A stretch of DNA of 64,000 nucleotides from an uncultured Acidobacteriia bacterium (GCA_903909435.1 CAIVVT010000301.1:124001-188000), one strand, 5' to 3'; counted from the stretch's first letter, positions 37,533 to 46,828 are shown. Program-made: numbers and translations. Notes: generated from the letters alone by a model not told the origin.

Positions 37533-39734
37533 ATGGTGACGCTTCAGAGAGTTCTTCGTGCGCTCAATATCGCGACCGGTGTGATTGTGCTGGCGGCGCT
37601 GGTCGCGGGCTACCGGTATCTTTGGCGTCCTTTGCCCAAAGAATCGGGTGTCGAAAAAGCGCCGGTCACGTCCACGCTTGTCGTCGAGCGGGACGCGCGG
37701 GGAATACCCCATGTCCGAGCCGGAAGCTTGGAAGACGCCCTGTTCGCGGAGGGCTTCGTCACCGCGCAGGACCGCATGTGGCAGATGGACATGTCCCGGC
37801 GCCTCGCTGCCGGTGAGTTGAGCGAAGTCGTTGGACCGGTAACGCTGGCCATTGACACGCGTGCGCGGCGCCTGGGCATGCGGCGCATTGCCGAGGCTCA
37901 GGTGAAAGAGTTGCCGCCTGAAGAAATTGCGCAACTGGCCGCCTACGCGCGAGGCGTCAACTATTACCTTCAGGAGAATGCGGACGCGCTGCCGATCGAG
38001 TTCAAGCTGATGAACTACGAGCCGCGTTCGTGGACGATCGCCGACTCCCTGGTGATCGCCCTCTCGATGAACCGGACGCTGACGGAATCGTGGGAGACGG
38101 ACATCGGGAAGTGGCGACTCCAGCAGGAGGGCTCGCCGGCGCGCGTCGAGAAGCTTTATCCCATACGCAGCGGCGGCGAGATTTCGCCCGGTTCGAATGC
38201 TTGGGCGATCAGCGGCAAACGGACTAAGAGCGGGCGCGCCATCCTGGCGAACGATCCGCATCTGGATTTCACGGTGCCATCGACGTGGTACGCCGTCCAG
38301 TTGCGTGCGCCCGGCCTGAACGTCGCCGGCGTTACCTTGCCGGGCGTCCCCGGGGTGTTAATCGGGCACAACGAAAGCATCGCCTGGGGGATCACCGCTC
38401 TGCTGTTCGACACGCAGGATCTGTACGCCGAGAGCATGGACATGCAGAGCGGGCGTTACTTGTTCCGCGGCCAGGCGATGAGCGCGCACAAGGAAACCGA
38501 CTGGATCGCTGTGCGCGGCGCCGCACCGCAGGGAGTAGAGACGTGGCGCACCGTGCACGGCCCAGTTGTGATGACGGAGGGCAACCAGCCTCTAGCGCTA
38601 CACTGGGCTGGCGCTGAGCCAGGCTCGACTTTCCCGATTCTGGCAATCAATCAGGCGAAGAACTGGACCGAGTTCCGCACTGCCCTGAGCCGTTTCGCAG
38701 GACCCGGGCTGAACTTCCTGTACGCCGACGCGAATGGCAACATCGGGCATCAGGTGGCCGGTAAGCTGCCGCTGCGGCGGACGTTTGCGGGCGACGTACC
38801 CGTGGATGGCGCATCAGGCGAGAACGAGTGGGACGGCTTTATCCCGTTCGAGCAACTTCCATCGTTCTACAATCCGCCCTCTGGGATTCTGGTCAGCGCC
38901 AACCAGAACCCGTTCCCCTTGAATACACCTTGGAAAGTGAACGGCCGCTTCTCGCCGCACTATCGCGAGCGCAGGATCTTCGAGCGGCTGAACGCTGAAC
39001 GGCAGTGGGACGCGCCGGGCATGTTGTCGATTCAGACCGACGTCTACTCTTCAATGTTGAAGTTCGTAGCGACGGAAGCCGTGCGGGTCGCAGGCGCGGG
39101 CCCGGCGGCGAAAGAGGCCGTAAAGGTGTTGCGCGCCTGGGACGGTCGGGTGACTCCGGAGAGCGCAGCGCCTCTACTGGCAGCACTGATCTACCAGCAA
39201 TTGCGCTGGCGCATTGCCTCAGTCGCCGCTCCCAAGGGTGGATTGAAGTATGCGGACGAAATGGCGCCGGCCGTTGTAGAGACGATGTTGCGCGAGCGTC
39301 CCATCGATTGGTTCCCGGATTGGGACAAGGTGATCGCCAGCGCGCTCGCCGACGCCATTGACGAAGGCACGCGCCTACAGGGGAAGCGGATTGGCCGGTG
39401 GTCTTATGGCCGCTGGAACGAGGTGGCGCTGGCGCATCCAATCTCCGGGCGCCTGGGCTGGTTTGGGCATTACTTCAACATCGGCCCCGTCGAGATGGGC
39501 GGCCACGCCACCACGGTGAAGCAGACCACCCGCACGCTCGGCCCGTCCATGCGTTTTGTGGCGTCCCCCGGCAATTGGGACGACTCCGTGCTGACGCTGA
39601 CTACGGGCGAGAGCGGCCAAGTGCTCAGTCGCCACTACAGAGACCAGTGGGAGGCCTACCGCGACGGTCAGGGGCTGCCGCTGGAGTTCTCCCGGCCGCG
39701 CGCGAAATCGACGCTAACACTGCAACCGCGTTGA
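37533..39734 (+). CDS. Penicillin acylase family protein (S45, Ntn hydrolase)
   Basis: 733 residues. An N-terminal hydrophobic segment (about 9-30) suggests export or a membrane anchor. After the alpha-chain region and its RDARGIPHVRA strand, the autoprocessing site ISPGSNAWAISG places the nucleophile serine after Gly (around residue 220). Downstream NDPHL and MTEGNQP-like segments follow the family order. The mature enzyme should be a two-chain periplasmic acylase; acyl-homoserine lactone or other amide substrates are possible but unproven. Confidence 0.92.
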   Translation: MVTLQRVLRALNIATGVIVLAALVAGYRYLWRPLPKESGVEKAPVTSTLVVERDARGIPHVRAGSLEDALFAEGFVTAQDRMWQMDMSRRLAAGELSEVVGPVTLAIDTRARRLGMRRIAEAQVKELPPEEIAQLAAYARGVNYYLQENADALPIEFKLMNYEPRSWTIADSLVIALSMNRTLTESWETDIGKWRLQQEGSPARVEKLYPIRSGGEISPGSNAWAISGKRTKSGRAILANDPHLDFTVPSTWYAVQLRAPGLNVAGVTLPGVPGVLIGHNESIAWGITALLFDTQDLYAESMDMQSGRYLFRGQAMSAHKETDWIAVRGAAPQGVETWRTVHGPVVMTEGNQPLALHWAGAEPGSTFPILAINQAKNWTEFRTALSRFAGPGLNFLYADANGNIGHQVAGKLPLRRTFAGDVPVDGASGENEWDGFIPFEQLPSFYNPPSGILVSANQNPFPLNTPWKVNGRFSPHYRERRIFERLNAERQWDAPGMLSIQTDVYSSMLKFVATEAVRVAGAGPAAKEAVKVLRAWDGRVTPESAAPLLAALIYQQLRWRIASVAAPKGGLKYADEMAPAVVETMLRERPIDWFPDWDKVIASALADAIDEGTRLQGKRIGRWSYGRWNEVALAHPISGRLGWFGHYFNIGPVEMGGHATTVKQTTRTLGPSMRFVASPGNWDDSVLTLTTGESGQVLSRHYRDQWEAYRDGQGLPLEFSRPRAKSTLTLQPR

Positions 39735-39817
39735 CGATTCGTTGATTGCACATCCGTCTGGTTTAACCGTAAATAGAGGTGCGAGAATGGTGCCGGAGGC
39801 CGGGAGGGATTTCAGCG

Positions 39818-41341
39818 ATGACGAGGTCGGAGATTCTCGATGAGTTAGGTCTGAGCACGGTCAATTCGGGCGCGTGCGGCAAGACCTGGATTGAAGCGCC
39901 GGGCGGACCGGAATTGACCAGCCTGAACCCCGCCACCGCACAGCCCATCGCCAGGGTTCGCATGGCGTCCGCGAACGACTACGAGCGGGTGGTGGAAGAG
40001 GCGCACGAGACGTTCTTGCGCTGGCGCATGTTGCCCGCACCGAAGCGCGGCGATATCGTGCGGCAGATCGGCGACGAACTGCGTAAGAACAAAGACGCGC
40101 TTGGGGCTCTCGTCTCCCTTGAAATGGGCAAGATCCTGGCCGAGGGCAGGGGCGAAGTACAGGAGATGATCGACATCGCCGATTTCGCCGTCGGACTTTC
40201 GCGCCAGTTGTATGGCCTCACGATGCACAGCGAACGCCCGCTGCATCGAATGTACGAGCAGTGGCACCCCCTGGGCATCACGGGCGTGATCTCCGCCTTC
40301 AATTTCCCCGTCGCCGTCTGGAGTTGGAACGCGCTGATCGCCGCAGTCTGTGGCGATACGGTCGTTTGGAAGCCATCCTCGGAGACGCCGCTCACTGCCG
40401 TCGCCGTTCAGACTATCTGCCACCGCGTGCTCGAGAAGAACGGCTGGCCCGGCGTCTTCGCACTCGCTATCGGTAGAGGTTCCACCGTCGGCGAGCGACT
40501 GCTGGACGACAGACGCGTCCCACTGATCAGCGCCACTGGCAGTTGCGAGATGGGCTACCGCGTGGCCGAGGTGGTGGGCCGCAGATTAGGCCGCACTCTG
40601 CTGGAGCTAGGTGGCAACAACGGCGTCATCATTACCGAAAACGCGAACCTGGATCTCGCCCTGCGAGCCGTGGTCTTTGGAGCGGTCGGGACCGCGGGCC
40701 AACGCTGCACCACCATCCGCCGCCTGTTCCTGCAGCGCAAGATCGCAGCGCAGTTCACCGATCGGCTGATCTCTGCCTACAAGCAGGTTCGCATCGGCGA
40801 TCCTCTGGACGAGCGCACGGTGATGGGGCCGCTGGTAAACGACGGTGCGGCGCTCGACATGCTGGACGGTCTTAAGGAGGCCGGTCTGCAAGGTGGTGAG
40901 GTGCTCACTGGAGGCAATCGCCTCGATGGAGCCGGCTTCTTCGTTGAGCCAACCCTAGTGCGCGCAACGGCGTCTATGCCCGTGGTGAAGGAAGAGATTT
41001 TCGCGCCGATTTTGTATGTGATGGAATATGACACGCTGGAGGAGGCCATTGACTGGCACAACGACGTGCCGCAGGGACTCTCGTCCGCCATCTTTACCTC
41101 AAACCTCTACGATGCGGAGCGGTTCCTCAGTCCGCGCGGCAGCGATTGTGGCATCGCCAACGTGAACATCGGCACCAGCGGCGCTGAGATCGGCGGCGCG
41201 TTCGGTGGCGAGAAAGAGACCGGCGGTGGCCGCGAGTCCGGCAGCGACTCGTGGAAGGCTTACATGCGCCGCCAGACCGTCACCATCAATTGGTCCGATG
41301 ATTTGCCGCTGGCCCAGGGCATCCAGTTTGACCTGGGATAG
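39818..41341 (+). CDS. Aldehyde dehydrogenase, ALDH7 (aminoadipate-semialdehyde) type
   Basis: 507 residues from ATG 39818, with GGAGGG nine bases upstream; a GTG at 39779 has no such site. The NAD-binding GVISAFNFPVAVWSWN and catalytic Glu in LLELGGNN precede the active-site Cys in GTAGQRCTT. The terminus GGAFGGEKETGGGRESGSD, read in part, is the ALDH7/antiquitin signature. Homologues oxidise alpha-aminoadipate semialdehyde in lysine breakdown. No other lysine-pathway gene is adjacent. Confidence 0.93.
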   Translation: MTRSEILDELGLSTVNSGACGKTWIEAPGGPELTSLNPATAQPIARVRMASANDYERVVEEAHETFLRWRMLPAPKRGDIVRQIGDELRKNKDALGALVSLEMGKILAEGRGEVQEMIDIADFAVGLSRQLYGLTMHSERPLHRMYEQWHPLGITGVISAFNFPVAVWSWNALIAAVCGDTVVWKPSSETPLTAVAVQTICHRVLEKNGWPGVFALAIGRGSTVGERLLDDRRVPLISATGSCEMGYRVAEVVGRRLGRTLLELGGNNGVIITENANLDLALRAVVFGAVGTAGQRCTTIRRLFLQRKIAAQFTDRLISAYKQVRIGDPLDERTVMGPLVNDGAALDMLDGLKEAGLQGGEVLTGGNRLDGAGFFVEPTLVRATASMPVVKEEIFAPILYVMEYDTLEEAIDWHNDVPQGLSSAIFTSNLYDAERFLSPRGSDCGIANVNIGTSGAEIGGAFGGEKETGGGRESGSDSWKAYMRRQTVTINWSDDLPLAQGIQFDLG

Positions 41342-41440
41342 CACTTACGGCTATCTGAGAGTGCGTACGCCGCCGCGCGTTCATGGAGCTGCGCGATCCG
41401 CTGTTCCGCGCAGGGCGGCCGCCAGCTTACAATCCTGTGT

Positions 41441-41719
41441 GTGACCCACCTCGACAAAGTGCGGCGCGAGGTCGCGCGCTACGAACACGTGTTGTTGCGT
41501 TTCGACGCTCGCGAATCGTCCACGGGAACACCGGAACTGGTGATCGCGCTCAAGTCGCCCGTAGCGGGCGTCGATGAGTACGCGGCTCCCGTGCATCCGC
41601 GCGATGTCGATCATTCCCAGTTTGAATGGACCTTCCAACGCTTCCTCTACGATTGCATCCACGACTACATGGCGGAGTTGTTCACCAGGAACCCGCAACA
41701 AACGGGGCAATTGAAATGA
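41441..41719 (+). CDS. Conserved hypothetical protein (92 aa), coupled to the MidA-type gene
   Basis: 92 residues from GTG 41441. It has a charged N-terminal helix (LDKVRREVARYEHVLLRFDA), a strand-rich middle with PVAGVDEY and a C-terminal helix (FQRFLYDCIHDYMAELF). There is no signal or membrane segment. Its TGA overlaps the next gene's ATG (ATGA), so the two are translationally coupled, and a role linked to the methyltransferase is likely. No family recognised. Confidence 0.75.
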   Translation: MTHLDKVRREVARYEHVLLRFDARESSTGTPELVIALKSPVAGVDEYAAPVHPRDVDHSQFEWTFQRFLYDCIHDYMAELFTRNPQQTGQLK

Positions 41720-42690
41720 CGGAAGCCGGCCAGTTCATTCAATCCGAGATTCGCGCGCGCGGACCGATGCCGTTCTCGCGCTTCATGCAGCTTGCGCTCT
41801 ATCACCCACAGTTCGGGTACTACCGGCGAGGGAAGCAGATCTTCGGGCGCGAGGGCGATTTCTACACCGCCGCGCAACTCCAGCCGGTCTTCGGGCGCCT
41901 ACTGGCGCAGGCTATCAGTCAATGTCACGCACCGGCCCAACCGGACGGCCGTGTGATAGTTGCCGACTGGGGCGCGGGGCAGTCGGATCTGCGCGAGTCG
42001 CTAGCCGGGTTCGATTACCGCGCGGTAGATGTGGACCGCGATGAGACTCCGGAGCGCTTCCGGGGGATCGTGCTGGCGAATGAGTTGATCGACGCATTGC
42101 CGGTGGACGTTGCACGCAGGGAAGGCGGCGTCTGGAGGGAGTCGCGCGTTGCTGCGAAGGGTGACGGCTTCGTCTGGTGCGACGGCCCCAACTTGGAAGG
42201 CGAATGGCTGGACTACGCTGAGCGTGCGGCCTGCCAAGCCATGTGGGACTCCGCTGCCGCGATCATCGAACTCCCCGTGGGGCTGCGATCGTGCATCGAG
42301 CACATCGATCGGAAGTTGGAACGCGGATGGATCGTCCTGTTCGACTACGGCTACACCTCGCGTGAGTTGATGCGCTTTCCGCAAGGGACGCTGCTGGCGT
42401 ACAGGCGGCATCAAGCCTACGACGATGTTCTCGCCGATCCTTCGGGGTCTGACATCACCGCGCACGTACCCTTCGACGAACTGCGGCGTCAAGCCCGGGT
42501 GTTGGGCTGGAATGAATTGCGCTTTGAGACGATGGGACGTTTTCTGCTACGCGCGGGAGAGGCCGATCAATTCAACAAGGCACTGGCAGCATCCACGGAA
42601 GCCGCGTCGGCGCGCCTACGCCTGCAATTGAAGTCGCTGCTGTTCGACATTGGAGAGATGTTTCGTGCGGTTGTGTGGGAAAAAGTCTGA
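41716..42690 (+). CDS. MidA/NDUFAF7-type SAM-dependent methyltransferase (DUF185)
   Basis: 324 residues from ATG 41716. The family start TEAGQFIQSEIRARGPMPFSRFMQLALYHPQFGYYRR, read in pieces, is clear; the SAM site VIVADWGAGQSDLRE and LANELIDALPV follow, then the C-terminal FDYGYTSRELM segment. Eukaryotic homologue NDUFAF7 symmetrically dimethylates an arginine of complex I subunit NDUFS2. The bacterial target is unknown. Start overlaps the upstream 92-aa gene. Confidence 0.9.
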   Translation: MTEAGQFIQSEIRARGPMPFSRFMQLALYHPQFGYYRRGKQIFGREGDFYTAAQLQPVFGRLLAQAISQCHAPAQPDGRVIVADWGAGQSDLRESLAGFDYRAVDVDRDETPERFRGIVLANELIDALPVDVARREGGVWRESRVAAKGDGFVWCDGPNLEGEWLDYAERAACQAMWDSAAAIIELPVGLRSCIEHIDRKLERGWIVLFDYGYTSRELMRFPQGTLLAYRRHQAYDDVLADPSGSDITAHVPFDELRRQARVLGWNELRFETMGRFLLRAGEADQFNKALAASTEAASARLRLQLKSLLFDIGEMFRAVVWEKV

Positions 42691-42700
42691 CGCAAAAAGT

Positions 42701-42728
42701 AAAGAGCCCCGGTCGCCCGGGGCTCTTT
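42701..42728. terminator. Bidirectional intrinsic terminator between convergent genes
   Basis: A perfect 12-bp stem, AAAGAGCCCCGG with CCGGGGCTCTTT around a TCGC loop. On the plus strand the 3' arm ends in CTCTTTAT; on the minus strand the 3' arm likewise ends CTCTTT, running on into TACTTTTT. It serves both the methyltransferase gene and the small Lys-rich gene. Confidence 0.85.
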
Positions 42729-42766
42729 ATGTGATCTGAACCTTGCGCTCTCGCGAGCGAGGGAAC

Positions 42767-42841
42767 TTACTTTTTCTTCGCGGCCTTTTTCGCAGCCTTC
42801 TTGACTGCTTTCTTGACTGCCTTCTTGGTTGCGTTCTTCAT
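42767..42841 (-). CDS. Lysine/alanine-repeat micropeptide (24 aa), histone H1-tail-like
   Basis: 24 residues from ATG 42841 (MKNATKKAVKK...), made almost only of Lys, Ala and Val in AKK/VKK repeats. GGAG lies nine bases before the ATG, and a near-consensus promoter is placed correctly upstream. An in-frame ATG at 42889 would make 40 residues but sits only a few bases after the predicted transcription start. The composition matches histone H1 tails and the C-terminal tails of bacterial nucleoid proteins. Nucleic-acid binding is likely, with no other evidence. Confidence 0.65.
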   Translation of the reverse strand: MKNATKKAVKKAVKKAAKKAAKKK

Positions 42842-42899
42842 TGATCTGTTCTCCGTAACATCAGAATCTGCGGCCGTTCGCGGCCACATTGTGATCCCT

Positions 42900-42928
42900 T
42901 TATAAACTCGGTGTTGAAACAATGTCAA
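42900..42928 (-). promoter_or_regulatory. Near-consensus sigma70 promoter of the micropeptide gene
   Basis: On the minus strand, TTGACA (42928-42923), a 17-base spacer and TTATAA (42905-42900). One hexamer is perfect and the other differs at one base. This is the strongest promoter I see in the window. Confidence 0.8.
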
Positions 42929-43053
42929 GTGAAAAGTTCGATGCGTGAAGCTTCTGAACTGCCCGCAGAACGGGCGTTTGGAGCGTGTTGACGAAAACGG
43001 GCAAAAATGTTGTTGTACTTTCATCGCCAACACGATCGGAGCTAGCATCGGAG

Positions 43054-43869
43054 ATGATGACGCGCCGGCAAGCACTGGCTCTTGGAATCCTCGCACTGCT
43101 TACTCCGGCTGCGTGCCGGAAGAAGCATAAGCACGGGCGGACACCCCATCCGCCGGTGCCGGCGAGGCCTCGGCCGAAGATCGGCTGGACACAAACGGGA
43201 GTCGCGAGTTGGTACGGAATTCCCTATCACGGACGCCAGGCGGCGAATGGCGAAATCTACGACATGAACGAACTGACCGCCGCTCATCGCACACTGCCTT
43301 TCGGCGCGATTGTCAAAGTGACGAGTCTCACCTCGTTCGCTAGCGTGACGGTCCGCATCACCGACCGGGGTCCGTTTGTCGGCGATCGAATCATTGACTT
43401 GTCGCGGCAAGCCGCGCGCCAGATTGACATGATCGGCCCGGGCCTGATGAGAGTGCGTTTGCAGGTTGTAGCGTATGGGCCACCTCGCGCGGCCGGTGTC
43501 AAACGCGTTGTTCCGGAACAGGACCTGCCGCAAGCCCAGGTGCAATTGCCTTCGCCTCCGTCTGCGCCGGCGCAGTTACCCGCTCCGACGCTGGAACAGT
43601 CCCAGCAATCACAGCCGCAGGAGGGAGCAACTCCCGAATTCACCGGTTACGCCGTGCAGGTGGGACTGTTCAACGACAAGTCGAAAGCCGATAGCCTGAG
43701 AGATCGGCTGGTGCGGCGGTACCAGCCCGTGACGCTGGTGGCGCGAGAAGGCGCGCGTACGCAGTGGCGCGTCCTGGTCGGCAACAAGCCGACCGAGGAG
43801 GAGGCGGAGGCGCTGGCCACAGTCCTCCGGAAACAGGTGGGCGAAGCATTGGTTGTCCTGCGCGATTAG
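43054..43869 (+). CDS. rlpA: RlpA-type septal lytic transglycosylase lipoprotein with SPOR domain
   Basis: 271 residues from ATG 43054 (a second ATG is one codon later). A lipoprotein signal ends at the lipobox LLTPAAC. The double-psi beta-barrel domain has GVASWYGIPYHGRQAANGE, then HRTLPFGAIVKV and ITDRGPFVGDRIIDLS, which carry the catalytic-type residues. A Pro/Gln linker joins a C-terminal SPOR domain (YAVQVGLFNDKSKA), which binds denuded septal glycan. RlpA cleaves such glycan at cell division. Confidence 0.93.
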   Translation: MMTRRQALALGILALLTPAACRKKHKHGRTPHPPVPARPRPKIGWTQTGVASWYGIPYHGRQAANGEIYDMNELTAAHRTLPFGAIVKVTSLTSFASVTVRITDRGPFVGDRIIDLSRQAARQIDMIGPGLMRVRLQVVAYGPPRAAGVKRVVPEQDLPQAQVQLPSPPSAPAQLPAPTLEQSQQSQPQEGATPEFTGYAVQVGLFNDKSKADSLRDRLVRRYQPVTLVAREGARTQWRVLVGNKPTEEEAEALATVLRKQVGEALVVLRD

Positions 43870-44100
43870 CCTCCCTTCGCGAAACGAAACTCCCGCCGGC
43901 TCCTCAGCGCCGAGCCGCGAACAAACGAGTAGTGCCTGCAGGTGGGCTCGTCCGCTTTCTTCCGTTAGCGGTTCAGTGCCGCGGTGAAGGCGCGGTATCG
44001 CAGCAGTAAGGATGGCGCGTGCCCCCGGAAGTGATCGCGCGAATTCATGCTCCATTTTGAGACTTTCTGGCGTGCCAGCTACTGACTTCTGAAGAGCTCC

Positions 44101-45186
44101 ATGTTTTCAACCGCCTTAGCGAAGCCACCTAGCGTTGAGAAGGGCGCCATCTCTGCTCCCGAAAGGAAGTACGAGCTCGTCGGTCAGTCGCCCCGCCTCC
44201 GCCAACTGTTGAAGCTCTCCTCGAAACTAGGCCGCGGCCAGTGGCCCGTTCTACTCCTGGGCGAGACAGGCACCGGCAAAGAAGTCGTAGCGCGAACGAT
44301 CCACCGTCAAGGACCGGGCGGTCCCTTTGTGGCCATTGATTGTGCCTCTCTCGTCGGACCGTTGATGGAAAGCGAGCTGTTTGGGCACGTAAGAGGCTCG
44401 TTTACCGGAGCAGTTGGGAACAAGCCCGGCCTCATCGAAATGGCGGACGGTGGCACCGCGTTCTTTGACGAGATCGGCGAACTGCCCTTGGACCTGCAGG
44501 CGAAGCTCTTGCGGGTTTTGCAGGAACACGAGTTCAGGCCAGTTGGCGGCTTGCAGATGCGCAAGTCGAGTTTCCGAGTGATTGCCGCGACCAACCGCGA
44601 CTTGAAGCAGGAAGTTGAAAAAGGGACCTTCCGGCGTGATCTTTACTATCGCCTGAACGTCGTGGCAGTGCGTCTGGCGCCACTGCGCGATCGCAAGGAC
44701 GACCTTCCGGTGCTGCTGGACCACTTCATGACTACCTACGCCCCCAGACACGCGATTAGTCACGACTTGCGTGAAATGCTGATGAACTACGACTGGCCGG
44801 GCAACGTGCGCGAGTTAGAGAACTGCATCCAGCACATGGTCGCCCTGAACAGCGGCCCACTGCTACACCCCGCAGACGCACCCTCGAGCTTGATAAACGC
44901 GGCAGTCGAACGCGCCTTCGCTGCCAAGTCCCAGGGGCAATCGGCATTCTCCAGGACACCTCAATTCGGGCGGGGTTCGGATTCGACAGGCTCCGCGATG
45001 TTTCCACCGGGTCAGCTGCCGCAGCCGGCGCCGAATCCCGTGGTACCCCTCTTCGAACTGGAGCACAACGCGATCATCAGCGCACTCCAGTACACGAAGG
45101 GCGATCGCATGATGGCCGCCCACTTGCTCGGCATCGGCCGGACCACCTTGTACCGGAAGCTCAAAGAGTACAACATGGAAGCTTGA
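44101..45186 (+). CDS. Sigma54-type AAA+ activator without receiver domain
   Basis: 361 residues. The AAA+ core has Walker A GETGTGKE, Walker B FFDEIGEL, sensor-like ATNRDL and the R-finger region YYRLN. The sigma54-contact loop reads GSFTGA instead of the usual GAFTGA. The C-terminus is a Fis-type helix-turn-helix (AAHLLGIGRTTLYRKLKEY). The short N-terminus (about 25 residues) lacks a receiver, GAF or PAS domain, so activity may be set by its level or by partners. Its stop overlaps the start of the glycosyltransferase gene. Confidence 0.9.
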   Translation: MFSTALAKPPSVEKGAISAPERKYELVGQSPRLRQLLKLSSKLGRGQWPVLLLGETGTGKEVVARTIHRQGPGGPFVAIDCASLVGPLMESELFGHVRGSFTGAVGNKPGLIEMADGGTAFFDEIGELPLDLQAKLLRVLQEHEFRPVGGLQMRKSSFRVIAATNRDLKQEVEKGTFRRDLYYRLNVVAVRLAPLRDRKDDLPVLLDHFMTTYAPRHAISHDLREMLMNYDWPGNVRELENCIQHMVALNSGPLLHPADAPSSLINAAVERAFAAKSQGQSAFSRTPQFGRGSDSTGSAMFPPGQLPQPAPNPVVPLFELEHNAIISALQYTKGDRMMAAHLLGIGRTTLYRKLKEYNMEA

Positions 45187-46217
45187 TTGCCGCACTCGAT
45201 GCCACCTACAGCGTTGGCTCCTCGCTGAGCGGCGTCGGCGTTTACTCCCGTGAGCTGCTGCGCGCCCTGGCCGGCCTCTGCCCGAACGATACACTTCTGA
45301 ATTGCTACCGGCCGCACCGCCTTTGGCGCGGAATTCGACAGGCTCGCCCAAGCAATGTCTTCGCCGTTCCACTGTTCGATTCCTGGCAGCCGTTTCGCTG
45401 CGACGTGTTCCACGGCTTGAACCAGCGTTTGCCCATGCATCGCTTCCGTCGCACGGTTTGCACGTTCCACGACCTCTTCGTAATGACTTCGGAGTACTCG
45501 ACGCCGGAGTTTCGCGCTCGTTTCACCGCCCAGGCCTGTGCAGCGGCGGACCGGGCGGACCTGATCATCTGCGTTTCGGAGTTCACGGCCCGGCAAGTCG
45601 AATCGCTCCTGCGCGTCGAGCGATCCAGGCTGCGCGTCATTCACCACGGGACGCGGTTTGTCGATACTCCGGAAAGTGCCGCGCGCGAGCCGTGGGTGCT
45701 GCACGTCGGCGCGGTGCAAACCCGCAAGAACCTGGTACGGCTGATTGAGGCGTTCGAAATGGCCGCACCTGCGCCCTGGCGGCTCGTGCTGGCGGGAGGC
45801 GAGGGCTTCGGCGCCGGGGAAGTACGGGCCAGGGCCGCAAATAGTCCGGCGCAGGATCGCATTGAGTTCACTGGATGGGTGGACGACCGGCGTCTGGCCG
45901 ACCTCTACGCGCGGTCGTCAATGCTGGCATTCCCGTCGCTCGATGAAGGATTCGGGATACCGATTCTGGAGGCAATGGCCTGGGGCCTGCCGGTCGTCGC
46001 ATCCAACGGCTCCTCGTTGCCGGAAGTCTGCGGGGATTCCGCTCTGCTAGTCGACCCTACCGACGCTGCGGCTCTCGCTGCGGCCATCCAAACCCTGGTC
46101 GAGAATCCAGCCGCAGCCGCGGCGATGGCCGTCAAAGGACGCAATCATGCCCGCCGTAGGCCCTGGAGCGCCGCCGCAGCCGACACCCTGCAGGTCTACG
46201 CGGAACTCCTGCGGTAA
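45183..46217 (+). CDS. Glycosyltransferase family 4 (GT-B fold)
   Basis: 344 residues from a TTG start at 45183, overlapping the upstream stop as TTGA. GSSLSGVGVYSRELLRAL is the glycine-rich acceptor side; the donor half holds HVGAVQTRKNLVRLIEAF, IEFTGWVDDRRLADLY, and the nucleotide-sugar EX7E-type element SLDEGFGIPILEAMAWGLP, read in part. It transfers a sugar from a nucleotide donor, probably to a surface glycan. Regulation with the sigma54-type activator is suggested by translational coupling. Confidence 0.9.
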   Translation: MIAALDATYSVGSSLSGVGVYSRELLRALAGLCPNDTLLNCYRPHRLWRGIRQARPSNVFAVPLFDSWQPFRCDVFHGLNQRLPMHRFRRTVCTFHDLFVMTSEYSTPEFRARFTAQACAAADRADLIICVSEFTARQVESLLRVERSRLRVIHHGTRFVDTPESAAREPWVLHVGAVQTRKNLVRLIEAFEMAAPAPWRLVLAGGEGFGAGEVRARAANSPAQDRIEFTGWVDDRRLADLYARSSMLAFPSLDEGFGIPILEAMAWGLPVVASNGSSLPEVCGDSALLVDPTDAAALAAAIQTLVENPAAAAAMAVKGRNHARRRPWSAAAADTLQVYAELLR

Positions 46218-46307
46218 GGCCGGGGGACGACGTCGCTTGACTTTGTTCCCGCTGCTCTACTAGCGTAGTGATTTCGCCGGACGGCCCTGCCGCCGGGGAC
46301 CGGAGCG

Positions 46308-46754
46308 ATGAGCGCACAGGAACATCGTCGAAAAATCGTCCTCGACCAGAGGCTCGAATCGTCTTTGGAAAGCGTCGATGAATCCGAAGAGAAGATCGTC
46401 GCGCTCGCGCAGGACGCCGGGTTCGCCGAAGAGGAAACCTATCGTCTGGGTTATGCCGTTCGGGAAGCCTTGGTGAATGCCGTGGTGCATGGCAACCGCT
46501 ATAGTGCGAACAAGACAGTGCTGTTTCAGGTGTCTAGCTGGGAACGCGGCATTGAGATCGTGATCCAGGATCAGGGAAGTGGGTTCCTGGCCGAGTCTCA
46601 ACTGGATCCGTTGGCCGAAGAGAACCTGATGAACCAATCCGGGCGGGGATTGGCTCTCATTAAGGCTTTCACTGACGAGCTGGTGGTGGAACCAGCCCAG
46701 CCGTCCGGTACCCGCGTTATACTACGTAAGTTTCTACCGCCCGAAGTTGGCTGA
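46308..46754 (+). CDS. Anti-sigma factor kinase, RsbW-like HATPase
   Basis: 148 residues. The GHKL ATPase N-box is YAVREALVNAVVHGNR, the G1 box IQDQGSGF and the G2 region GRGLALIKAFTDEL. Such small HATPases bind a sigma factor or phosphorylate a STAS antagonist on Ser/Thr. A STAS protein gene follows 74 bases on. The match with the partner-switching pair RsbW/RsbV is good, but no sigma-B-like gene is adjacent. Confidence 0.9.
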   Translation: MSAQEHRRKIVLDQRLESSLESVDESEEKIVALAQDAGFAEEETYRLGYAVREALVNAVVHGNRYSANKTVLFQVSSWERGIEIVIQDQGSGFLAESQLDPLAEENLMNQSGRGLALIKAFTDELVVEPAQPSGTRVILRKFLPPEVG

Positions 46755-46828
46755 CGGCCAGCTTAACGTGTTGGCCGCGACAAAGTTCGAGTGAAGTTCC
46801 CCTAGGTGTAGAAGGAGGTTGATCATCC

